64,000 bases of DNA from Shimia thalassica (GTDB lineage: Bacteria > Pseudomonadota > Alphaproteobacteria > Rhodobacterales > Rhodobacteraceae): the NCBI RefSeq assembly GCF_001458215.1, contig NZ_CYTW01000001.1:496001-560000 (forward strand), given 5' to 3'. The position numbers were made by a program, and so were the translations under genes. Positions 18,174 to 26,913 of this stretch are shown one piece after another (within the stretch, counting starts at the first letter, position 1; the number at the start of each line of letters is the position of its first letter). The notes beneath the pieces are model-generated. The model made no database searches. It saw only the letters and a program-made list of their open reading frames with translations, and was not told the origin of the DNA.

Positions 18174-19265
18174 ATGTCCTTGATTGATGCTGTCACCAAC
18201 CTTGTTTCGAGAGTTCAGGTATGGCTTTCCTCTGCGGACCAAACGGGGCTGGCAGTGTCCATTGTTCTGGTTTCGATTGTGTTCGGATTCCGCAAGCCCG
18301 TTGCGAAAATGGTGATATGGGCGCTGGATCGGTTGATGACCCGCCTCTCTGTCGGTCTCTCGGATCAGACAAAAGCTGCATTGGTTGTGCCGACCTCTGT
18401 CTTGATTGTGACTTTGTCCCTGTTTTTGACGCTGGACGTTTTGCAGTTTCCACCGTTCGCGGATTCACTTGTTCGACGCATTTTGACTTCGGTCGCCGTT
18501 TTGGCCGTGTTTTCCGGTTGGTATAATCTCTGTGGTCCTTTTGTGTCGCTTTTGAGCGGCGATAGCCGGCTTGACCTGAAAATGGAGAGCGGCTGGATGG
18601 AACGTGTCGCGCGGTTTGGTGTGGTTCTGTTCGGGATCACGGCTCTGCTGACGGTCTGGGAGGTCGATATTGCTTCGGCTCTGACGGGTGTTGGGGTTCT
18701 TGGCGCGGGGCTGGCCATCGCCACGCAGGATCTTATCCGCAATCTGGTCGCCGGAATGAACAACATCAGCGAAAAACGCTTTTCCGTCGGGGATGTCGTT
18801 CAAATCGAAGGCGCGTTTATTGGAACCGTCGAGAAGATTGATCTACGGTCTACGCTTTTGCGGGGGTTCGATCAGATCCCGCGCTATATCCCGAATTCGG
18901 AATTATCGAACGCGGTGGTTTTGAACTATTCCCAGCGCAGCAACCGGCGTGTGTTGCTGAGCATTCCGTTTCTTCTTTCAACGACCCCCGAACAACTGTC
19001 CGGCATTTGCGACGGGTTGCGGGTTCACCTTAAAACAAGCGGTGACTTCGATACCTCGGAAGAGGCGCCGCAGTACGTCTACGTAGAAGGCTTGTCCGAC
19101 AGCGCAATTCTGGTGATTTTCTATGCGTGGACCACGACGCCCGACTATGAAAACTCGTTGCGAGTGAATGAAGCACTGACGCTCAAAATCCTCGAACTCT
19201 CTCAAGAGTTCGAGGCTTCGTTGGCTTATCCGACACAGACGATTGAAATGGCCAAACCCGACTGA
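18174..19265 (+). CDS. Mechanosensitive ion channel family protein (MscS type)
   Basis: A 363-residue inner-membrane channel that releases solutes under hypo-osmotic stress. Four or so membrane segments occupy residues 20-180, ending in the MscS pore helix GVLGAGLAIATQDLIRNLVAG near residue 178. The cytoplasmic beta domain follows (FSVGDVVQIEGAFIGTVEKI, then STLLRGFDQIPRYIPNSELSN), which is the most conserved MscS block. The stop lies 18 bp from the stop of the convergent holin-family gene, so there is little room for a separate terminator. Confidence 0.9.
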   Translation: MSLIDAVTNLVSRVQVWLSSADQTGLAVSIVLVSIVFGFRKPVAKMVIWALDRLMTRLSVGLSDQTKAALVVPTSVLIVTLSLFLTLDVLQFPPFADSLVRRILTSVAVLAVFSGWYNLCGPFVSLLSGDSRLDLKMESGWMERVARFGVVLFGITALLTVWEVDIASALTGVGVLGAGLAIATQDLIRNLVAGMNNISEKRFSVGDVVQIEGAFIGTVEKIDLRSTLLRGFDQIPRYIPNSELSNAVVLNYSQRSNRRVLLSIPFLLSTTPEQLSGICDGLRVHLKTSGDFDTSEEAPQYVYVEGLSDSAILVIFYAWTTTPDYENSLRVNEALTLKILELSQEFEASLAYPTQTIEMAKPD

Positions 19266-19283
19266 GATCGAGCGTTCAGACGA

Positions 19284-19745
19284 TCAGCTTTTGATATTCT
19301 TGATCACGGCCTTTGCGACTGATCCCGCGATGCCGGGGGCAATTGCGCCCAGCGGGTCGCGGGCCATGCCTTTGATGGCATCGGTTGTTGCCTTGGCTTC
19401 GTTGGCAGCGGCACGAAGCTCTGCTTCGATATCCTCAAGCGCCATGTCGCGCACTTCCACAACGGGGGCCGTTTCCTGCTCGACGTTGGATTTTCCGGCG
19501 AGTGAAACCAGCATTGCGGCAACTACCAGATTTGCGATCGAAATGATTAAGGCTGCTGTTGGTTGAGACATCGACGCAGACAGGGCCAGAAAAGCCGACA
19601 CATTCAGCATTATCAACCCGACGCCCGCTGCAATTCCGGCTGCTGCCATCATGCCGGTTTGTCGTCGCAATACCGCAAGGTGTCGTTGGGCGATCAGACG
19701 CTCAGAGCGTAAAACGATGGAGATATTTCTTGAGATACGGTTCAT
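19284..19745 (-). CDS. Phage holin family-like small membrane protein
   Basis: A 153-residue protein with a basic N-terminal helix (RSERLIAQRHLAVLRRQTG), two membrane helices at about residues 33-55 and 62-82, and a charged Ala-rich amphipathic tail. This layout matches the chromosomal 'phage holin family' (Phage_holin_3_6-like) proteins of alphaproteobacteria. No lysis or phage genes are near, so a role in envelope function is more likely than phage lysis. It is followed 10 bp upstream on the same strand by another small membrane-anchored protein, so the two probably form an operon. Confidence 0.65.
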   Translation of the reverse strand: MNRISRNISIVLRSERLIAQRHLAVLRRQTGMMAAAGIAAGVGLIMLNVSAFLALSASMSQPTAALIISIANLVVAAMLVSLAGKSNVEQETAPVVEVRDMALEDIEAELRAAANEAKATTDAIKGMARDPLGAIAPGIAGSVAKAVIKNIKS

Positions 19746-19755
19746 GGAGTATGTC

Positions 19756-20016
19756 CTATTTCGAGCGGCCGATCATATAGCCGATAGCAAAGGCGCCGAA
19801 TGCAAGCAGCAAAGGCTGTTTGTGCGGGAACTCTTCAAGGTGGGTCATGACCTCGGAGATTTCTTTGTCCCAATCGATCGGGGCTTCTGCTGGGGGCGCG
19901 TCTTCGGTCTGGGTGGAAGGCACCTTCTCTTCAGGCTCGGCCTGTTTTTCAGGGCGTTGGTCCAACTGCTTTTTCAGCTCTGCCAACTCTGCTTCAAGTT
20001 CCGCTTTGGTTGCCAC
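19756..20016 (-). CDS. Small coiled-coil protein with a C-terminal membrane anchor (YqjD/DUF883-like layout)
   Basis: An 86-residue protein: an N-terminal helix rich in Lys, Glu and Ala (ATKAELEAELAELKKQLDQR), a Pro/Glu-rich linker, then a short hydrophobic C-terminal anchor (LLLAFGAFAIGYMIGRSK). The layout resembles ElaB/YqjD-type proteins that tether ribosomes or other cargo to the inner membrane, but sequence similarity to them is not evident. A GTG at 20014-20016 with GAGGGGAAGGAAA upstream is taken as start. The frame stays open to a TTG at 20148 that lacks a ribosome site. It probably shares an operon with the holin-family gene. Confidence 0.6.
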   Translation of the reverse strand: MATKAELEAELAELKKQLDQRPEKQAEPEEKVPSTQTEDAPPAEAPIDWDKEISEVMTHLEEFPHKQPLLLAFGAFAIGYMIGRSK

Positions 20017-20176
20017 TTTCCTTCCCCTCTTTTTGTTGGTTTGCACCTGCCGTGAAAGGATCGACTTGGATCCCAATATGGCGATGCGACGGGCGGGCTG
20101 GGATGCCTGCTTTATCCAATCGTGATTGTCCGGCTCCGGCTTTGCCAAGTAAATTACTTGCTAGAGCGTCCGGCAA

Positions 20177-21424
20177 TCAGGAATCACGATTATGAAAATC
20201 TTGTCTTAACTCTTCTACTTCCTTTTCCAAATCCGCTTTTGACGCAGTCAGCTTGAATTCCGGGTTGCGTTCCTGCGGCGGATCAGAGGCGGGCACAGTG
20301 TCGGTTTCCGGCTCTGTCGGACCTTCGTCAGCCGCATCCGAGAATTCCCCCCAGACCGTGATCAGCAATCCCGCCAGTACGGGCCCCAAGATAAGGCCCG
20401 CAGCACCAAACGCTGCAAGGCCGCCGAGTGTGCTCACGAAAATCCAGAGGTCGGACATTTGCGCGTCTCGTCCGACAAGGCGGGGCCGCAGCACGTTGTC
20501 GATGGTGCCAACGACCAAGCCCCCCCAAAGCCCCAAGGCGATGGCGGGAACTGTTTCGCCAGAAAACCCGAGATAGATCGCGCCCCCGATCACAATCGGT
20601 GTCGCGCCCACAGCGGGAACAGCCGCAAGGATCATCATAATGACGGCCCAGAAAACGGCACCATCAAACCCTGCCAGCCAGAATCCCATACCGCCAAGTG
20701 CACCCTGGATGACACCGATCACCAAGGATCCCTTGATGGTGGCGCGGCTCACGGAAATGATCTTGGAAGACATCGCGGACTGCAATTCATGTGGCAGGCC
20801 CGAGTATGTCAAAATCTGTTCAAATACAGAGCGCTTCATCGGCAAAAAGAAGAACATTGCATACAGGAAGGTAAACAAGCCAACAAAGAAGCTGGCCGTC
20901 CCGTTCGTCACATGCGCGAGCGATGACACCAGAAAAGAGGCCAGCTTGCCTAGAAGCTCTGTGGCCTTTTCATAGAGTTGCGGGCCTGCGTTTTCGAGCT
21001 CATCCCCATAAGGAAGCCACTCGGGTGTCTCGAGCGTTCCAGCCTTGAGCGCATTCACATCCTCGGAAAGTACTTCCAGCAATCCGCTCGAATCCGCGAT
21101 GACAACAGAGGCCTGTGTCCCTGCAAGGTAGGCGACACTGAGCATCGGCACGATCACCAGAATGATGCCAATCAAAAGCGTTAAACCGCTTGCCGGTCCT
21201 TCACGCCCTCCCACCAGCGCAAGAATCTTGAGATACAAAGGGCGTGCAAGAGCCGCGCAAATGCCAGCCAGCATGAGCGGGATCAGAAACGGCTTGGCAA
21301 CATCAATGAAGAAAATTGATATGAGCAAGGTCGCAGCAAACACAGAAACGGTGCTGAGGCTAAGTGACGACAGATTAAACTTTTCTGGCCCGTTTTCGTG
21401 GTGCTGTTGGCTTTTGTCGCCCAT
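20177..21424 (-). CDS. AI-2E/PerM family transporter
   Basis: A 415-residue inner-membrane protein of the AI-2E transporter (UPF0118, PerM/TqsA) family, with roles proposed in export of signals or ions. About seven to eight membrane segments are visible, starting VSVFAATLLISIFFIDVAKPFLIPLMLA. Family marks are GTASFFVGLFTFLYAMFFFL near residue 190, GVIQGALGGMGFWLAG near residue 250 and LWGGLVVGTIDNVLRPRLVG near residue 320. The C-terminal 50 residues are acidic and cytoplasmic. The ATG at 21422-21424 is preferred; the frame is open 52 codons further without family similarity. Divergent from cardiolipin synthase. Confidence 0.87.
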   Translation of the reverse strand: MGDKSQQHHENGPEKFNLSSLSLSTVSVFAATLLISIFFIDVAKPFLIPLMLAGICAALARPLYLKILALVGGREGPASGLTLLIGIILVIVPMLSVAYLAGTQASVVIADSSGLLEVLSEDVNALKAGTLETPEWLPYGDELENAGPQLYEKATELLGKLASFLVSSLAHVTNGTASFFVGLFTFLYAMFFFLPMKRSVFEQILTYSGLPHELQSAMSSKIISVSRATIKGSLVIGVIQGALGGMGFWLAGFDGAVFWAVIMMILAAVPAVGATPIVIGGAIYLGFSGETVPAIALGLWGGLVVGTIDNVLRPRLVGRDAQMSDLWIFVSTLGGLAAFGAAGLILGPVLAGLLITVWGEFSDAADEGPTEPETDTVPASDPPQERNPEFKLTASKADLEKEVEELRQDFHNRDS

Positions 21425-21644
21425 CCTTGTCCCCCAAAGTATGTCCTGACGACGATAGGGGGCGAAAGCCTGCTTGTCGACGACTACCGGATCGCCTTCG
21501 CAGGCGCGGCGCAGGTCCGTCAGGGTTCTCGGGCCGCGAGCGCGCGCCAGTGATTTACCTTGCCAGCAAGGTGGTGGCACGATCTAGTTGCAAGGGCGCG
21601 TCAAAACGGTGCCGCATATTTGCGGGCCAGAAAGCGAGGTTGTT

Positions 21645-23051
21645 ATGGTTAGTCTTTCATTGGCACTTTTGATTGCGCTTGAGGCTGTCGCGATTTGGTT
21701 TGCATGGCGTGCGATTGCATCTGCACGAACCTCGCAAGGGGCCATCGGGTGGGTCGTGTTTCTGATTGCGGCGCCATATTTAGGTGTGCCTTTGTACCTG
21801 TTCCTCGGGCACCACAAATTCAAAAGTTACATCAAGGCCCGCAAAAGCAGCGAAGAGGTTATCGATGGTCTAAGGACCTATCGTGAAGCCAATGCGCCGG
21901 TTGTACCGCCAAAATTTCCTGTCGGCGCACTGGAAGAGATTTCCGATCTGCCGGTTGTCCGCGGCAACGACATGACGCTTCTGACCGATGGGGCTTCCAC
22001 ATTCAAAGCCATCTTTTCAGCGATAGACAATGCACAAAGCTATGTGCTGGTTCAGTTCTATATCGTGAAGGATGACGACTTGGGGTGTGCCCTGCGTGTC
22101 AGGATGATCTCGGCGGCAAAACGTGGCATCAGCGTCCGGTTCGTCTGTGACCCGGTTGGCAGTGTCAAACTCTCACAGGGTTACCGCGATGATCTGACTG
22201 CGGCCGGGGTCGAGGTCGTCGAGCCAAGCAAAATGCGCGGTCCCAAAAACCGCTTTCAGCTCAATTTCCGTAATCACCGCAAAACCGTCATCGTGGATGG
22301 AACAACTGCTTTTACCGGTGGGTTCAATGTGGGCGATGAATACATGGGGCGTGATCCGAAGTTTGGAAACTGGCGCGACACGCATGTCATGATGTCGGGC
22401 CCTGTGGTGGCGCAGTTGCAATTGATTTTCGCTGAAGACTGGCATTGGGCAACCGGCGAGACCTTGATCGATCCGTTGAACTGGCAAACCGAACATGCAC
22501 CGGCAGACAAGTCCGCAATGATCGTGCCAACGGGCCCCGGGGATGAAATGGAAACCGGTGCCTTGTTTTTCTTTACCGCGATTGCCAATGCCCGAAAGCG
22601 GATCTGGATTGCGTCGCCCTATTTTGTGCCGGATGTCGATGTCCTGACCGCGCTAAAGCATGCCGCGCTTCAGGGCGTCGATGTGCGCATTCTTGTTCCG
22701 GAAGTGATCGATCACAAAATCCCCTGGCTTGCGGCCTTTGCATACTTTGACGAAATCCGCGAAGCCGGAGTGCAGGTGCTGCGATATAATGACGGCTTCA
22801 TGCACCAAAAGGTTTTGGTTGTTGATGACCACATGGCGGCCATCGGTACCACGAATATGGATATTCGGTCTTTCAGATTGAACTTTGAAACCATGGCGGT
22901 GTTTTTTGACAAACAGGCCGCCCAATCCGTCTCCGACATGTTCGAAGCCGATTTCAAAAAGTCCTTCGTTTTGGAAGAGACTCTGGCCGAACAGCCAAGG
23001 CATATTCGAACCGGTGCACCGATTGCGCGCCTGTTTTCGCCAGTGCTGTAA
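21645..23051 (+). CDS. cls: Cardiolipin synthase (phospholipase D-like)
   Basis: Makes cardiolipin from phosphatidylglycerol at the inner membrane. The 468-residue protein has two N-terminal membrane helices (residues 2-20 and 33-52) and two PLD catalytic HKD motifs: NHRKTVIVDGTTAFTGG near residue 207 and HQKVLVVDDHMAAIGTTN near residue 387. The ATG at 21645 has AGCGAGG before it; the upstream frame lacks a ribosome site. Its stop is only 4 bp from the stop of the convergent glycosyltransferase-kinase gene. Confidence 0.92.
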   Translation: MVSLSLALLIALEAVAIWFAWRAIASARTSQGAIGWVVFLIAAPYLGVPLYLFLGHHKFKSYIKARKSSEEVIDGLRTYREANAPVVPPKFPVGALEEISDLPVVRGNDMTLLTDGASTFKAIFSAIDNAQSYVLVQFYIVKDDDLGCALRVRMISAAKRGISVRFVCDPVGSVKLSQGYRDDLTAAGVEVVEPSKMRGPKNRFQLNFRNHRKTVIVDGTTAFTGGFNVGDEYMGRDPKFGNWRDTHVMMSGPVVAQLQLIFAEDWHWATGETLIDPLNWQTEHAPADKSAMIVPTGPGDEMETGALFFFTAIANARKRIWIASPYFVPDVDVLTALKHAALQGVDVRILVPEVIDHKIPWLAAFAYFDEIREAGVQVLRYNDGFMHQKVLVVDDHMAAIGTTNMDIRSFRLNFETMAVFFDKQAAQSVSDMFEADFKKSFVLEETLAEQPRHIRTGAPIARLFSPVL

Positions 23052-23055
23052 CGCT

Positions 23056-24999
23056 CTAGCGGGTCGTGGCCTGCGCGAGGTACGCCGCAATCGCGATCCT
23101 GCCTTGGGATTGAACCGTCGGAGTGTCGTAGTCTTCAACAAATCGATTGAAGAGTTGCTCTCCGATGAAGAAGGGCAGGGTCGTGCGTTTCTCTGCGTCT
23201 TGCAACAGATTGCCGGACAGGAACGCCTTCCAATCGGGAGAGTTGATGCCAAATAACGTTTCCGGCGTGTTGAGGCCATCGTGCAGCTGTTGCCAGACAA
23301 GGAACCTTGCAGCTTCTCTTGCCACGGCCATCCAGCATTCCCCCTGGATGTCCACGCCATAAATCACGCCCTTGTGGAAGTGGGCATTTATCCCGACAAA
23401 ATCGCCGTGGGTTGCGGCCTGCATGACCCGCGCCCCCTTCACGGTGTCGTTCATACGTATGAGAGCCGAAAGCAATGCGTCTATGGCTGTCTTGTCCTCG
23501 GGGTCGTCAATGTGGTCCAGCGGCTTTCGGGAAAGCTCTTTGATCCAATAACCGGGACCAAAGGCTGTTTGCCGGTTTCTGGCGCGCGTATAGGTTTCGA
23601 TCCAATCGGCGCTGTGTCGAAACAACTTGGCCCGCGATGCGCCTTTGGATTCTGAAATCTTTTCTTCCAGCCGTTTTCCGGGGGCATGGCTCAGCACGAC
23701 AAGGCCTTCTTCAGGCCATGCCATCAAACAGCGGTTGGCCTGACAGGTTTCTTGCGTGAATACGTTTTCGAGGTAGTCCAGTTCACCTTTCAGGCTTTGA
23801 ACGGTGTGGGTGGAGTCCGCGCCTGCGAACTTTTTGACGATGACTTTTTCGCCGTTAACGCGTCCCAGATAAACCTGACTGGTTGGGGCAAACTTCAAAA
23901 CCCGCCGAATGTCGGCATCCTGAACTTCGGGAAATTGCAAAAGGGCTGCCTGAACCGCGTCCGCGGCTTGTTTCTTTCTGGCGATGCGTTGGGCCCAAGA
24001 GGTCTCTTGCGTCTCCTGCGCCGCCAAGCGGGCGCCGTCAAATCCCGACATCGAGAACCTGCGCATCAGTTTTTCTTCAAGAGCATCATCGTCCAAGGAA
24101 AAACAAAAGGTGTTAAAATACCTGTAAAGGAAGCGGGCATAGTCAAAAGTGCTGGCCAAGGCCTTGGGAAGCATCGCAGAAAATTGGTCCGGGGTTTCAA
24201 CCGTATGACACACATGATGGAAATCAGATTGCCCAAACAGGATGGCTGGCTTGCTGTGCAAAAAACCCTCAATAGACACAGCTGAATTAAAGCTGACGGT
24301 GACGGCACAGGCGGCCAGAATATCATGGATGTTTGCGTCGGTTGGCAAAACATCCAGACCTTCCTGAAGAAGTTTGAAGATCAGTTCGGACTCTTCGCGA
24401 ATGTTTGCACTTGGGTGGGCTTTGACGACGACGGTGCGGCCATCAGCCTTTTGCGCAACAGTGCGCAGCATGGTTTCGGCGTCGCAAAATGCGGTGCCTT
24501 GTGTCTGAGGGAAATCACCCTGAAGGAAGACTGCGATACACCCTTCTGGAATTTCGGTGAATTCCTTTTTCGGGCTGTATCTGGATCGGCGTTTCAGAAC
24601 CAGTTTTTCGACAAGACCGGCAAAAAACAGATTGGCCTTTTCGGCATCTACATCATCCGCTCGGAATTCCGCATCAGCGGCGCTGCTTTTGGCAAGCACT
24701 CCTTTCGGGTCCAGATGATAGAATGGCGGCAGGTAGGCGAGCGTCGCGTTCAGGGCGTTCTCTTGAGTGACCGCGCCATTTTCAATGATGTGCAGATTTT
24801 CGGCTTCCAGAAGGTTTGACCAATCCGACACTTCCGGATCGCGCAGGGCTTCCTCGCGGCGACGCACGTCTACCGTGACACCACGTTTCTCAAGGGTTTT
24901 GCCAATGGCTTTGAACAATCTGAGGTGGGGACGTTCTGCGTAACTGTCGGTGAAACGCCCCGGAAGATGAAAAACCACCTTTGCCATTTTCTGGTTCAT
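23056..24999 (-). CDS. Two-domain protein: capsule-type glycosyltransferase fold plus APH-like kinase domain
   Basis: A 647-residue protein that appears to join two activities. Residues about 1-330 resemble the KpsC/KpsS capsule polysaccharide family: VVFHLPGRFTDSYAERPHLRLF at the start is abbreviated here, and VVVKAHPSANIREESE plus VSFNSAVSIEGFLHSKPAIL are the typical blocks. Residues about 355-647 look like an aminoglycoside/choline kinase fold: a candidate ATP-binding Lys in GEKVIVKKFAG, a catalytic HGDFVGINAHF loop (HGDxxxxN) and a metal-binding Asp in YGVDIQGE. No signal peptide or membrane segment is seen, so it is probably cytoplasmic. It may build and phosphorylate a Kdo-like surface sugar, but that is inference. 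ATG choice among 24999, 24987 and a GTG at 25035 is uncertain. Confidence 0.65.
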   Translation of the reverse strand: MNQKMAKVVFHLPGRFTDSYAERPHLRLFKAIGKTLEKRGVTVDVRRREEALRDPEVSDWSNLLEAENLHIIENGAVTQENALNATLAYLPPFYHLDPKGVLAKSSAADAEFRADDVDAEKANLFFAGLVEKLVLKRRSRYSPKKEFTEIPEGCIAVFLQGDFPQTQGTAFCDAETMLRTVAQKADGRTVVVKAHPSANIREESELIFKLLQEGLDVLPTDANIHDILAACAVTVSFNSAVSIEGFLHSKPAILFGQSDFHHVCHTVETPDQFSAMLPKALASTFDYARFLYRYFNTFCFSLDDDALEEKLMRRFSMSGFDGARLAAQETQETSWAQRIARKKQAADAVQAALLQFPEVQDADIRRVLKFAPTSQVYLGRVNGEKVIVKKFAGADSTHTVQSLKGELDYLENVFTQETCQANRCLMAWPEEGLVVLSHAPGKRLEEKISESKGASRAKLFRHSADWIETYTRARNRQTAFGPGYWIKELSRKPLDHIDDPEDKTAIDALLSALIRMNDTVKGARVMQAATHGDFVGINAHFHKGVIYGVDIQGECWMAVAREAARFLVWQQLHDGLNTPETLFGINSPDWKAFLSGNLLQDAEKRTTLPFFIGEQLFNRFVEDYDTPTVQSQGRIAIAAYLAQATTR

Positions 25000-25440
25000 T
25001 TTGTGCAATCTGTTTGTGCCTTGAGCTGGGGTCACGTTACAGGACGGGTTCGGAATGTCACGCTTTGCCTGCGGCCATAAACTTCGGCGGAAAAGAGCGT
25101 TCCGCCCGACCGCCCGACCATTCCCGCTTTAGGTGGCGGCGTCTAGGCTGGTGCTACTTTTTTGGGCTTTGCAGCACTTTTGGACGATAGAAAACTCTGA
25201 CCGTTTGTCGAGATGCGCGTTGGTATCGAGATCTCGGCGTGGCGATGCACATCAGCGTGAAAAGGGGGGTGTTTTTTAAGGATTAGCGTGGCTTGGAAGG
25301 GAAATAATAGCATGGCGCGCAGGGCAGGTTTTTGCCCCCCTCAACATTAATGTCGATTTCTAAACACACATTATGAAAAAACTTTTTGGGACTTTTCAGA
25401 TAGAATCGCCTCTGTTAATCTTTACCCAATAAAAAAATAA
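25000..25440. other. Intergenic region between the fusion gene and the Hint gene
   Basis: About 440 bp with no convincing coding frame. The right half (25320-25440) is clearly richer in A and T than the genes around it, and holds a GGGCA/TGCCC hairpin near 25322, a 10-bp palindrome ACATTAATGT at 25344-25353 and runs of A and T up to the Hint start. It probably holds promoters for both divergent genes; no consensus -35/-10 pair is convincing. Confidence 0.4.
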
Positions 25441-26523
25441 ATGGCAGGTTATCAGGCAATGAAGACGGGCTTTCTAGGCACGTTTGTCATCTCCTGGTCG
25501 CAAACAGAAGTAGATGGCCTTGAGGCCGCACCGATGCAGTCGCTCGAAACGGGCGCGGTGTGGTCGTGGCGTGGGGAAGCCGTACGCGTAGACGGGCCCA
25601 CTGAGCTATTGCGTCTAGATGTGGCCGAAGGCGAGGCAAACATCCGGAAAAGGGCCGCCCGTATGGTACGACGGCTGGTTGGGGCAGCTATCGATCAAAC
25701 GCGGCGGATTGAAGATATCGAGGTTGAGGAACCATTGATTGATGGCGGTTTCGTCGTCACCAATGGTGCGCAAAGTTATACGGTAACTGTGATCGAGGTC
25801 GAAGGAAGTCAGCCGTTGCTGATGTTCCTTGATGATGTGCCTCCGCGCAACACCGAGCTTTGGGTGGTTCACCACACATTGGATGCTTTGGACAACAACC
25901 AGACAACCGGTCCCGCGACCGGCGGTGTGATTTGTTTTACACCCGGCACGCGCATACTGACCCCGGATGGGCCACGTCTTGTGGAAGATCTGCGTGAGGG
26001 TGACAAAGTTCAAACCAAAGACAACGGCGCAGAAGAAGTGTGCTGGATCGGCAGCCGCCGCATGACCGGCGCACGCTTGTTTGCAATGCCAAAACTGCGT
26101 CCGATCCGCATCCGGGCAGGGGCCCTCGGGATCGAGCGTCCCGATGAAGAGCTGGTCGTGTCCCCTGAACATCGAATGCTGTTGAAAGGGCACGCTGCAC
26201 GCGCCTTGTTCAACACACCCGAAGTTCTGGTGTCGGCACGCGAGTTGGTGAATGGTTCGAATGTCGCGATCGATTATGCGCTGAAAGAAGTGACATATGT
26301 TCATTTGCTTTTGCCCAGCCATCAGATCATCTGGGCGAACGGTGTAGAAACCGAAAGCTATCATCCCGCAAACGCAGCTTTGTCGACATTGACAGACGGC
26401 GACAGGGCGCGACTGCTCAAAATGATGCCGGATCTGGAAATCGATCTGAACAGCTATGGCGCCTACGCACGGCGTAACCTAAGCACCAGCGAAGCTGCGA
26501 TCCTGAAACACGAAGCAGCCTAG
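25441..26523 (+). CDS. Hint-domain protein (Hedgehog/intein self-splicing fold)
   Basis: A 360-residue protein of the Hint_2 type common in Rhodobacterales. The N-terminal 160 residues form an uncharacterised domain starting KTGFLGTFVISWSQTEVDG. The Hint domain begins at VICFTPGTRILTPDGP near residue 163 (nucleophilic Cys) and includes VVSPEHRMLLKG near residue 240 with the conserved His, then LLLPSHQIIWANGVETES. Such domains cleave or splice a protein backbone at the Cys; here the domain sits internally with only about 60 residues after it. No signal peptide is visible. The start may instead be the ATG at 25459. Monocistronic, followed by a strong terminator. Confidence 0.85.
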   Translation: MAGYQAMKTGFLGTFVISWSQTEVDGLEAAPMQSLETGAVWSWRGEAVRVDGPTELLRLDVAEGEANIRKRAARMVRRLVGAAIDQTRRIEDIEVEEPLIDGGFVVTNGAQSYTVTVIEVEGSQPLLMFLDDVPPRNTELWVVHHTLDALDNNQTTGPATGGVICFTPGTRILTPDGPRLVEDLREGDKVQTKDNGAEEVCWIGSRRMTGARLFAMPKLRPIRIRAGALGIERPDEELVVSPEHRMLLKGHAARALFNTPEVLVSARELVNGSNVAIDYALKEVTYVHLLLPSHQIIWANGVETESYHPANAALSTLTDGDRARLLKMMPDLEIDLNSYGAYARRNLSTSEAAILKHEAA

Positions 26524-26550
26524 TATCAAAACTTTGGTGTGACAAAGAAT

Positions 26551-26576
26551 GCCCCGCTTTTGGCGGGGCTTTTACT
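26551..26576. terminator. Terminator after the Hint gene, usable on both strands
   Basis: Perfect GCCCCGC/GCGGGGC stem with a 5-nt loop, followed on the plus strand by TTTTACTTTTT. It lies 27 bp past the Hint stop. On the minus strand it directly follows the stop of the small frame at 26572-26760. Confidence 0.85.
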
Positions 26577-26760
26577 TTTTGCGCCTTTTTGACAAACGGA
26601 GAGCTGTCTCGTATCGGGCCTTACAGGTTGCACAGCCCTGTGCGGTATGTGGGGAGGGACTGCCTTGCCGTCTGGCTGTGAAGGGCCAAGGCTCTTGAAT
26701 CATGCACATCCTTGGACCAAGCGAGATGAGTAGGACCAAGGGCAAAATGGCGTAGGGCAA
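26572..26760 (-). CDS. Possible small membrane-anchored protein with a CxxC motif
   Basis: A 62-codon frame starting at TTG with a hydrophobic N-terminus (PYAILPLVLLISLGP), then a basic tail holding CATCKARYE and ending SKRRKK. An internal ATG at codon 18 is an alternative start. Support: the composition suits a single-pass membrane protein, AAAGGA lies just upstream, and the bidirectional terminator follows its stop immediately. Against: unusual start codon, short length, no family recognised. Confidence 0.35.
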   Translation of the reverse strand: MPYAILPLVLLISLGPRMCMIQEPWPFTARRQGSPSPHTAQGCATCKARYETALRLSKRRKK

Positions 26761-26778
26761 GTTCCTTTTAACAGTCGC

Positions 26779-26806
26779 TTGACTCTCCGTTGGCCTCGTC
26801 TATAAG
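26779..26806 (+). promoter_or_regulatory. Candidate housekeeping promoter of rpsD
   Basis: TTGACT (26779-26784) and TATAAG (26801-26806) with a 16-bp spacer form a good sigma-70-type promoter. Transcription would start near 26813 and give a 5' leader of about 100 nt. The leader has short inverted repeats (CCTCGCAAGAGG, CGTCGG/CCGGCG) that might form structure. Confidence 0.6.
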
Positions 26807-26913
26807 CGCGGCTTCATTGGTGTTGGTGGCCCTCGCAAGAGGATGCCTGTCACGTCGGCAAAATCCGGCGAGAGGACAACGCCCTTCGAAACCTGAACGA
26901 AGGAGATCAGCAG

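Noticed and set aside
19284..19745. A prophage remnant, because of the holin-family protein
   Set aside because: No other phage gene, integrase or attachment site nearby; this family is widespread on chromosomes.
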